Made by a program: the position numbers and the translations under genes. Under the pieces are notes generated by a model, which had not been told where the DNA came from, made no database searches, and saw only the letters and a program-made list of their open reading frames with translations. From Pyricularia pennisetigena (taxonomy: Eukaryota; Ascomycota; Sordariomycetes; Magnaporthales; Pyriculariaceae), in NCBI RefSeq assembly GCF_004337985.1, contig NC_043744.1, positions 560,730-624,729 on the forward strand: a DNA stretch of 64,000 nt, written 5' to 3'. Of this stretch, positions 44,680-54,146 are shown piece by piece; position 1 is the stretch's first letter, and each line of letters starts with the position of its first letter.

Positions 44680-44835
44680 CTAGTCTCAATGCTCAGACTA
44701 GACCCCACTGCGAAGCAGGGGGAACCGAGCGCTCCATATACCTTTCAGCCACATGGCTTTTCGACCAATTACATTGGCCGAAAAGATCGCGCTCGTTCTA
44801 GTCTGAGGACATTTTGTCGCATTTCGCCGTTCATG
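44680..44835. repeat. Foldback repeat, copy 1 (partial)
   Basis: It begins AGTCTCAATGCTCAGACTAGA and ends CGCGCTCGTTCTAGTCTGAGGACA followed by TTTTGTCGCATTTCGCCG. The central piece GGCTTTTCGACCAATTACAT is the reverse complement of the centre of the second copy at 46.3 kb, while the right outer arm has the same orientation. This copy also has unrelated sequence (about 44705-44740) in its left arm. Confidence 0.65.
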
Positions 44836-45234
44836 TAGTTTCAAGGCTTATCCCTAAAGCCCAAAGCTCCACAATTAATCCATTTCGCTCCATTTCGTGG
44901 CTTAATTGCGGTTTTGCAATGTACCTGTGGGTCTATTTAAAAAACGTTTTGGTTCAGGTTTGAGGATAATTTGTCGATTTTCGCCGTTTATGGCGGTATT
45001 TTTGGCCTTTTTTCGACCGATATTCCTTTATTATTCCACAATTACGCAAAATATTAAAAAAAGAAAATATCGTTAAAAATAGCGTTTATTACCGCTATTA
45101 GCAGCGATTTGATTTATTTTGTTATTTATTATAACGGCCGAATTGGATACCACCTGCCTTTAATCCGTTTATAGCGGTACTGGTTTTTCGATTTTTTTAA
45201 ATATTATTTTTAATTTTCAACCAAATTTTATAAT

Positions 45235-45594
45235 TTATGGACGTGGAGGGTCGTATATATATTTACCGTTATATTAAATTTTAATGCATATACCGTGTTA
45301 TACAAGCAGTTTAATAAGCGGATAGGTTAAGTATATATTTTCTATATATAATTTACATTCGAAATTCGCTTATATTTTTACCAATTTTAACGATAATAAA
45401 CCAAAATCACAGGGATTGGACTTCGTAGACAAACAAACGTTCACGTTAGATTTAATTTATAATATTCGTGCTAAGAAATCTTTTATATGAAAAAATGCTA
45501 AATATATATTTTTAATCGATTTTTTGCTTTATTTATTTAATTTTATATTATTTTATTTTGCAGATAAGCCTTATGCTTTTTGGACGTGGGGGAT

Positions 45595-45643
<49 letters not shown>

Positions 45644-45700
45644 ATAATCAAATCTGGTATATATATGGAATTATATAAGCCGTTAAATAAACGGATAGGT
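45235..45700. repeat. Imperfect direct repeat and (AT)n microsatellite
   Basis: Two diverged copies of one unit lie at about 45235-45330 and 45578-45700. Both run from a GGACGTGG(A/G)GG word to a CGGATAGGT word. The second copy contains an expanded (AT)n run at 45598-45639. LTR copy A starts exactly at the end of the second unit. The rest of 44836-45234 and 45331-45577 is featureless AT-rich DNA. Confidence 0.6.
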
Positions 45701-46256
45701 GTTAATAATATTGGTTGCTAACAGAGGTTTAGGCATTAGCCTAGGTGCGGCGTAGTGCTAATTGGGTTGTAAAGGCCTGTAATTACAGGGCTTAAATGCA
45801 CTAAATTGTTCACTAAATTTGGGATTAATAGATTTAATTCATTAATGGGGGAAACTTTGCTTTATTTCCCTTATATATTTTCCGACATCGAAATGGGGGT
45901 CCGCACCCCGCAAAAAATTCCGGTACCGCACACGATTTTCCGAAAAATTATTTTATTTACGTTGTTGAAAAAACACCCTCATTTTTATACAAACCATTTC
46001 TGGGTTCGCACTAATTTGCTAATTTGGTGAAAATTTCAACCCGGTACATGGTAACTGACTCGTAAATGCAGGGTGGGTGTTAAACCCGGTACAGGGTGAA
46101 ACCCCATTCGCTGACTTTAAATCGCAATTCCTGCAGCACACAAAATATAATACAAAATCCGACAGCCCCAACAGCCCCATTTCGGCACTATCTATTATGG
46201 CTTATATACAAATAAAAGTGGACCCATTACATGCTAAATAACGCATATAATTAACA
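45700..46256 (+). repeat. LTR copy A (TGTTAA...TTAACA)
   Basis: 557 bp with 6-bp inverted ends TGTTAA/TTAACA. It is homologous along its whole length to 56991-57556 (shared segments such as TTTAGGCATTAGCCTAGGTG, TTCCCTTATATATTTTCCGA and CCGACAGCCCCAACA). Differences are scattered and mostly transitions. No flanking target duplication is visible, so it is either a rearranged LTR or a fragment whose partner was lost. Confidence 0.7.
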
Positions 46257-46518
46257 GGTATATTATTAATAATACCGTTATAAACGGCGAAATGCGACAA
46301 ATTATCGTTGGTGGTACCGCCATGAACGGTAGTCTCAGTGCTTAGACTAGAACGAGCGCGATCTTTTCGGCCAATGTAATTGGTCGAAAAGCCATCTGGC
46401 TGAAAAGATCGCGCTCGTTTTAGTCTGAGGACATCTTGTCGCATTTCGCCGTTTGTGGCGGTACGCCGGTATTACCAACGACAATTTGTCGCATTTCGCC
46501 GTTTATAGCGGGTATATA
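46257..46518. repeat. Foldback element, copy 2, with long nested inverted repeats
   Basis: The left outer arm (GGTATAT..., then CGTTATAAACGGCGAAATGC and GACAAATTATCGTTGGT) is the reverse complement of the right outer arm (ACCAACGACAATTTGTCGCA, then TTTCGCCGTTTATAGCGGGTATAT). Inside, CTAGAACGAGCGCGATCTTT pairs with AAAGATCGCGCTCGTTTTAG, leaving a short centre around GGTCGAAAAGCCATCT. The whole unit could fold into one long hairpin. No coding capacity. It abuts the end of LTR copy A directly. Confidence 0.75.
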
Positions 46519-47061
46519 CATTATATTAAAAATAGGTTTTATAAACGCCCTGCGAGCGCACGTTAAATATAATTAGTTGCATTTTTTATGCGCGGAACCA
46601 ATTAAATAGCGGTATAATTAATACATTGTATTTAAAATATAATAGTAAAAAAAACAATATGACTACAATATGCAATTGAATATTCGAATAACATATTAGT
46701 AAAAAACATGATAAAAATATAAAAGAACCTGCGTTAAATTAATTGGACCTTAAGGATTTTGGTACCGTAAACTGCGTCCTCATATCTAATTTATTTGGAA
46801 AAGGATTTGAATATTTAGTAAAACTTGTATTTTATTATTATATTTAATTATTGGTTTAAATATTAAGATATAATACTGGCTTAAAATTAAGTATTAATGT
46901 TTATAATTAACCGGATTTAAAACGACAAAGTGCATGCAATAATCGTTTAAAACAAAGCTTTTATTAATATTTTTAGGTTAATCTATTATAGGGTAAGCCA
47001 ATGGCCTTGGGACCGTTAAGTATCCTTATTGGTATTATTACTAAAGCTGGGGGAAGAAGTA
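46519..47061. other. AT-rich DNA without recognised element
   Basis: Featureless AT-rich sequence between the foldback element and the copia 5' LTR. No coding or repeat structure is recognised. Confidence 0.45.
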
Positions 47062-47832
47062 TAAGAATAATAAGCTTATATTATAAGCTTAAGCACGTAA
47101 TATATCCTACGATACATAATTATGCACAATTATGCATAAATATTATGCAATGCATAAAAGAATAATAAGCTTATATTATGAGCTTAAGCACGTAGTAAAT
47201 ACTACGATGCATAATTATGCACAATGATGTATAATTATTATGCACAATACTGCATAACGTTTATGCAATGTATAACGTGTATGAATCAAATAATGCAATA
47301 CAATTGCATACAATTCATGCATGTACACTTTTGACCTATTTGGGCAAAAGAAATGAACGCAGATCATTTGCAGATCATACGATCCACAGGCAAACCTATT
47401 TTGGTAAAAATAAAACGCATGACATAAATACAGGTAAGGTTTTGAAGATTGCGTCATACAACGTTTCAAATATAAGACGTTCAAAATAGCCACATATATA
47501 AATAGGTGAACGCTAATGCGTTGTTTTATTTTATCCTAATTGGGAAAATAAAATGCAAACCTTAATACGTGGATTTGTAATACATGGATTGCCACATGCA
47601 ATACTTTTGCAAATAAATAGGGAAGAGTTTCCCACCTTAGAATTAGAGGAAGTTTTATGATCTATCTATCTATTGATTTATCTATCCATCGATCTCTCGA
47701 TTCATTCAACCATCAATACAATTTTTACCTTTATCTATCTTATTTATAAAAGTGACCTTTTTCCCCTTATATATATCTACTTTATACGGATATATTCATT
47801 TCACAATTTATTATATAACTTTTTTTTTAACA
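47062..47832 (+). repeat. 5' LTR of the copia element
   Basis: It starts TAAGAATAATAAGC where the 3' LTR has TGAGAATAATAAGC, i.e. the canonical terminal TG has become TA by a G-to-A change, and ends with TTTTTAACA. It contains ATTATGCACAAT-type minirepeats and a CAGATCATTTGCAGATCATA direct duplication, plus ATCTATC/ATCGAT repeats near its end. It matches the 3' LTR along its length apart from about 60 bp missing from the minirepeat zone. Confidence 0.88.
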
Positions 47833-47844
47833 GGTTATGAGCCC
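47833..47844 (+). promoter_or_regulatory. Primer binding site for initiator-tRNA half
   Basis: Immediately after the 5' LTR stands GGTTATGAGCCC, the exact complement of GGGCTCATAACC, the anticodon-arm sequence of eukaryotic initiator tRNA-Met. It is not the complement of a tRNA 3' CCA end. Drosophila copia uses just such an internal site, primed by the 5' half of initiator tRNA. The following bases (GGGTGCTCGCTT) could extend pairing imperfectly. Confidence 0.75.
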
Positions 47845-48113
47845 GGGTGCTCGCTTGTTAAAAAGGCCACTTTTTCCACCTTTTTACATATATTTTCTAT
47901 CCAACCTTTGTGTTAACACAAAAAACCTTTTTATTTACCTACCTATTGTTAAATTTTAGCTTTAGGTCTAAATAAAAAGAGATATATTTTCTATTTTTGA
48001 GAAAATATATTATATAACGGGTATATTATTTATATAATATTCCTTTGAGTATAGAAAGTCTATATTTATTAAAAATAATATTTTCAAGTAAATAAACTTT
48101 ATTTATTTTGAAA

Positions 48114-51100
48114 ATGTCGGGTTTTGGAAACAAAATTTCTATCCCAAAATTAAAGGGTACAGAGAACTATGTTATCTGGTCCTTCAGAACCAAAGCCATT
48201 TTCACCGAAAAAGGTTATATTTACAATATTACTAAAATCGGTGAAAATGATAATAAAGCGTTGATTTTATTAACATTTTTGTGTAAAGACGGTCCTTTAT
48301 TGCAAATAAGGAACGAAAATACCATCAAAAAAGCTTGGTTAAAATTAGAAAACTTATATAATCCGAAAGGATTGACTACCGATTTTTTGATCGCTAGGGA
48401 GTTTTTTAGTACAATTCCACAAAAGTTTAAGGATATCGAAGAATATTTTAATAAAATAAAGGAATTATCCGATAATTTAAAATTTAAAAATATAATTATC
48501 CCTGAACAAATAATTATATCTTGGGTATTAAATTTATTAGATAATTTATATGAAGGCTTTATTTCTAATGTAAGTCAGGCATTAAGAAATGATCCAAAGT
48601 TATACAATATGGATTCGTTATTTGCACATTTAATTGACGAATCCAGAGGTAAAAATGACAATGAGCTTTTATTTACCAATAAATTTGGAAATAAAAAGAA
48701 TTCGTTCAAAAATCGAATCGAAAAAGCCAAAAATAAAGGCAAATTTTGCAAATTTTGCAAATTAACAGGTCACTCTGTTGATAAATGCTGGTACCTGAAA
48801 CCAAATACAGCACCAAAATCATGGGACGGTTTAAGAAAGAAAAATCGTTTGAAAAATAACGATAAATACAAAAGCCCCGACGAAAATGCTTCGATTAATA
48901 CTTCAATCGATTTATCAAATAACGATTCGACTTTTGACGAACGAAATTGGGATACAATTGAAAAAGTAAGCCCAGATACCCCCAATAATAATATATTAAA
49001 TAATATATTAATTGCAAAAGCTGACAATATCCCAGATTATTTAAATAATTTGAAGGGAATGCACAAATTTGTAATAAATAGCGCTGCAACAATAAACACA
49101 GTTTGTAATAAAGGTTTTTTATCAAATTATAAACCTACAAACAAATATGCAAATTGGGGTAATGCAAATAAATTGAAAATAACCGGAATCGGTGATTTAT
49201 ATTTGGAATTCAAAGATTCACATATAAAAATCGTTATTAAAAATGTTCATGTTATACCCGAATTGGGAATAAATATATTAAGTGTATCTTATTTCCAAAA
49301 TGTAACCACTACTTTTCAAAACAATGAAGTCTTTTTATTTAGACAGAATAAATTGCTTACAAAAGGTTACAAATCCAATGGATTATACTATATTCCGGCC
49401 CAAGCTTTTAAACAAAATTCGGATAACAATATTTTTAACGTTAGCAATTTTAATATTAAAAATGATATAGTATATAAATGGCATTTAAAATTAGCCCATA
49501 TAGGGCTAGTACCGTTGTTAGCGGTCTTAAAAGCACAAAATATCCAAATAAATAAAGACGTTATATTGGAATATAAACAATTTCAATGTGAAATTTGTTT
49601 GCAAGCAAAGGCTAATCGTCATATAAATAAAAGGTCAAATAATTAAAGTGATTATTATATAAACGAGCGAATCCACAGCGATTTGGGGGGTCCTATCAAC
49701 CCTATCACGTTTAATAATTACAAGTATTATATAACCTTTTTGGATAAAAAGTCCAAATATTCATTCGTTTATTTATTAAAGCAAAACTCTGATGCAATTA
49801 TTGCTTTTTAGACTTGAATAAATAAGTTGAATAATAACCCCAACAATAAAAGAGTAAAAGAAATTTTTACCGATAACGGAAGGGAATATATTAATAATGA
49901 TTTCAAGTCAATATTAAATAAATATGGTATTATCCATGATTTAACTCCTCCGTATACAAAAGAGCCAAATGGCTTAATAGAACGAATAAATTTAACATTT
50001 TTTAATAAAGTGAGGGCTATGCTTTTTCATACAAATGCTCCAAATTACCTTTGGGGCGAAGCATTATTATTAGCCGTTTACATATATAACCGAACCCCGA
50101 ATTCGTTATTAGGTTTTAAATCACTTTACGAATTATATTATAATAAAAGTCCAGATTATAGTATATTAAAAACATGGGGATCGATTGTTTATTTTAACAT
50201 AAATAAACAAATAAAAAAGCTAGAAGCTAGAAATGAACCTGGTTTATTAGTCGGTTATACCGATTATAATAATATATATAAAATATGGGATATAAAACGG
50301 AAAACCACCGTTTTAGTTCGAGATTTAACAATATTGGAAAACAAGTTTTCATCGAGTGTTAAAAATATCCCGAACGAAATATTTAACGAAATAAAAGTTA
50401 ATATCTCTAATAATTATAACGCTGAAATTAGCGTTAATGATAACGATGAAAATAACGTTAATGATAACGATGAAAATAACGTTAATGATAACGTTGAAAA
50501 TAACGTTAATGATAACGTTCAAAATAACGTTAATAATAGCGTTGAAGATAACGTTCAAAGCAGACCTTCTGCTGCAACGATGCCCAAATTCGATCCATGG
50601 CAGGACGAATTATTAACTATAACCGATACGGTGTTAAATAAATTTTACAAATTCATAAACAATAAAGATTTTATTTTAACAATAAATACTACGGATAACC
50701 CGTCTACTTTCCAACAAGCAATAAAGTTACCAAATGCACAGAATTGGTACAAATCCTGTAAGGATGAAATAAATAGTTTGGAAGACGAAAACGTATATAA
50801 AATTGTTGATTTACCAAAAGGGAAATCAGCTATAAAAGGGCGTTGGGTTTTGATAAAAAACCCTATAAATAATAATAATAACGATAACCGTTATATTACG
50901 GACGATGAAAATCAATATCGTTATAAAGCCCGTTGGGTTATATAAGGTTTTTACCAAATCTTTGATGTAGATTTTCTGAAGACTTTTTTAACAACCTGCA
51001 GAACCGAAACGTGGCGAATTATTTTAATAATAGCCGTTAAAATGGGTTATTTTATAATCCAATGGGATGTCAAAACAGCGTTTTTGCACGCAAATATTGA

Positions 51101-52317
51101 TACCGAAATATATATAAATTTACCAACTGGTTTCTATATAGAAGACAAATATAAAAATAAAATCGGTAAATTAAATAAAGCTTTATATAGCCTAAAACAG
51201 TCGCCACGATTATGGTACAAATACTTGTTAAAAATATTGAACAAAACTGGATTCAATCCTTTACCATACGACGAGGGTATTTTTATTAATAAAAACCCTG
51301 ATAGCAAGTACTACTAAACAAATTTTGGTATGTTACGTGGACGATATATTAATAATAAATAAAAATATTATTATTATTAATAATTTAATTTCCGATTTGC
51401 ACGCGGAAATTGAAATAGAATATTTAGGACCAGTTTCTAGCTTTTTGGGCCACGAAACTGTTATAAACAATAATAATCTGACAATCAAACAAGCCCAATA
51501 TACAGAAAAGTTATTGAATAAATTCAATATTTATAACGATTATAGACCGGGGTTAATTCCGGGGGTACCGGGTATTAAATTGACAAAAAATAAAAACAAC
51601 GCTTTTCAGGACGAAATAAAAATATACCAACAATATATTGGTTCGCTATTATATTTAGCGTTAAAAACAGAACCAGATATTTGTTATACCGTGAATTTAT
51701 GTGCCAGATTTATGGCAAACCCAAACAACGAGCATTTTAAATGCGTTGCGAATATTTGGAAATATTTGTTAAAAAATCCAAATCTTGGGTTAAATTATGA
51801 CATAAATAACGGAAATAAAAATATTCTTATAAAAGGATATTGCGATTTTGATTGGGCTAATGACCTTGAAAATCGGAAATCGACTTCTGGCTAGATATTT
51901 AGCTTAATAGAAAAAAAAAACAAAAATATATCGAATAATAATATAATAAGTTGGAATTTTGTTTTATAAAAAACAGTAGCTTTAAGCAGTTGCGAAGCAG
52001 AGTGTATGGTTTTGACAAACGCAATAAAAGAGACAATATATTTGAACAATATAATAACTTATTTAAATAACAATTTAAATTCGAAATTCAATACTAAAAC
52101 ACCTGTTATTTTGGTGGATAATACGGCGGCCATTGATTTGGCGAATAATCCCGAATTTCACAAAAGATCCAAGCATATCGATAAATTATATCATTTCAAT
52201 AGAGAAGCGGTTCAAAAAAACTTGATAAAGTTGGTATATATACCAACAAAAGAAAATTTGGCGGATTTTTTAACCAAAACGGTACCGAATCCAGCCCATA
52301 AATATTTCCTAGATTGA
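48114..52317 (+). pseudogene. copia gag-pol, broken by stops and a frameshift
   Basis: The ATG at 48114 opens gag (copia-type capsid region) with a CX2CX4HX4C zinc knuckle at about 48747-48788. A degenerate protease site follows near 49077 (INSAAT instead of a DSGA-type motif). Then come the pre-integrase H..H/C..C region near 49480-49605, the integrase core (HSDLGGP, FTDNGRE, GLIERIN), reverse transcriptase with YVDD near 51332, and RNase H ending at 52317 (HKRSKHID, NLADFLTK). In-frame stops lie at 49644 (TAA), 49809 (TAG), 49815 (TGA), 50943 (TAA), 51892 (TAG) and 51967 (TAA). A frameshift lies near 51305-51325. All six stops are one C-to-T or G-to-A step from the Gln or Trp codon expected from the family. 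Confidence 0.88.
50425..50560 (+). repeat. 24-bp coding tandem repeat inside pol
   Basis: About five copies of a unit like AACGTTAATGATAACGATGA encode repeats of NNVNDNDE/NNVNDNVE between the integrase and reverse transcriptase domains. It is a flexible acidic linker that probably grew by slippage. Confidence 0.75.
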
Positions 52318-52600
52318 GGAAATATTAAATAAAGCTTTTTACCTAAAAATTAGGTTTTTTTGCTGAAATATATAATAATCCAACAACTTTTTCCCAAAGG
52401 GTTTTTATACGTTGGACATAAATATTTATATATTTAACGATTTTTTCCCAAAGGGTTTTATACGTTAGATTTGTGCATATATAAAATATTTTGTTTTAAC
52501 GAGTTTTTTCCCACTGTGTTTTATATGTTAAAACGAAGAATACTTTACAGATAATTTATATAATAAAATAAGCTTTTATTATACAAATTACGGGAATATA

Positions 52601-53431
52601 TGAGAATAATAAGCTTCTATTATAAGCTTAAATACGTAATATATACTACGACGCATAATTATGCACAACTATGCATAAATATTATGCAATACATAAAAGA
52701 ATAATAAGCTTATATTATAAGCTTGAGCACGTAGTAAATACTACGATGCATAATTATGCACAATGATGTATAATCATTATGCACAATGATGCATAGTTAA
52801 CATGCACAATAATGTATAATTATTATATATAATAATGCATAATTATTATGCACAATATTGCATAACCTTTATGCAATGTATAACGTGTATTAATCAAATA
52901 ATGCAATACAATTGCATACAATTTATGCATGTACACTTTTGACCTATTTGGGCAAAAGAAATGAACGCAGATCATTTGCAGATCATACGATCCACAGGCA
53001 AACCTATTTTGGTAGAAATAAAACGCATGACATAAGTACAGGTAAGGTTTTGAAGATTGCGTCATACAACGTTTCAAATATGAGACGTTCAAAATAGCCA
53101 TATATATAAATAGGTGAACGCTAAAGCGTCGTTTTATTTTATCCTAGTTGGGAAAATAAAATGCAAACCTTAATACGTGGATTTGTAATATCTGGATTGC
53201 CATATGCAATACTTTTGCAGATAAATAGGGAAGAGTTTCCCGCCTTAGAATTAGAGGAAGTTTTCTGATCTATCCATCGATTTATCTATCCATCGATCTC
53301 TCGATTCATTTAACCATCAATACAATTTTTACCTCTATCTTACTTATAAAAGTCACCTTTTTCCCCTTATATATATCTACCTTATACAGATATATTCACT
53401 TCACAATTCATCACATAACCTTCTTTTAACA
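52601..53431 (+). repeat. 3' LTR of the copia element
   Basis: It starts TGAGAATAATAAGC and ends CTTTTAACA. It is homologous to 47062-47832 with scattered substitutions and is about 60 bp longer because extra copies of TGCACAATAATGTATAATTA-type units stand at about 52785-52855. Confidence 0.88.
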
Positions 53432-53449
53432 AATATGGGTAACCTTCCG

Positions 53450-54123
53450 CTAATAATCCGTTTTGGAATCGGACGTATAAGTAAAAATATTGTACAAATA
53501 TATTAATATATAATCGTCCAATATATTCCCGAGGACGCCGTTAATATATCGCTGAAACGTGGTTGGGGCGCCCGTTAATCCGAATGGGTATATTAACCAT
53601 TCGAACAATCCGAATTTTGTACGAAAAACTGTAAAATATTGACTTTTTTCGGCCACGAGTAATTTATAAAACATTGCGCGCACGTTTATTTTAATAAACC
53701 ATTTTGCTCCGGACAAGGAGCGGAATACTTTTTTAATTAATAGTAAAAAATACCGGTCCTCTACTATAATAACGTTTTATACTTTATAATCGACGTATAA
53801 ACGCCATTTTCGAAAAACTTTCCGGATTATTAGGACCGGGGTTGCGGTTAACGACGCGTTTGTTCGGATCCATCCTTTATCCATTATATTGATTATTGAT
53901 TGCCGCAATTCCAGCAATTAATCGCGCGGTATATGGTATAACCGGCCCTATAATAACGGCAGGGATTTACCGTCGTTATTTTTTTGATCCGGATATAATG
54001 GTCCAATTCGCCTTTATACGGGAGTAAGACCGAAATTTTACCGTCGTTAGATAGGTTTTCGAAACCTTTTAATTTTACGGGTAACGTCGCCGGGGGCCCT
54101 GCGACGCTTTTATTTACCGCCAA
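53450..54123 (-). pseudogene. Ty3/gypsy reverse-transcriptase fragment
   Basis: On the minus strand, 53716-53450 encodes a piece of Ty3/gypsy RT: AKWFIKINVRAMFYKLLV, then TVFRTKFGLFEWLIYPFGLT, GAPTTFQRYINGVL and a degenerate YLYNIFTYT where the family has Y-DD. Upstream, 54123-53893 gives the N-terminal segment with LLPYKGELDHYIRI. Stops separate the two parts. It lies directly beside the end of the copia 3' LTR and in the opposite direction, with neither LTR nor integrase. It is clearly a different family from the copia elements. Confidence 0.8.
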
Positions 54124-54146
54124 TGAAGTTAAAACCCGGGTTATAT

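Larger units (their letters stand above)
47062..53431 (+). mobile_element. Ty1/copia LTR retrotransposon, nearly full length, inactive
   Basis: A 6.37-kb element with two LTRs (47062-47832 and 52601-53431), a primer binding site directly after the 5' LTR, and one gag-pol region in copia order: gag with zinc knuckle, protease, integrase, reverse transcriptase, RNase H. The coding region is broken by six substitution-type stops and one frameshift. No matching 5-bp target duplication is visible (AAGTA on the left, AATAT on the right), so flanking mutation or recombination has occurred. No clear polypurine tract stands before the 3' LTR. Confidence 0.9.

Noticed and set aside
45598..45639. CRISPR-like or regulatory array
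   Set aside because: A plain (AT)n microsatellite. No spaced direct repeats of array type exist in the window.
47057..53436. Target duplication for the full copia element
   Set aside because: The flanking 5-mers AAGTA and AATAT do not match closely enough.
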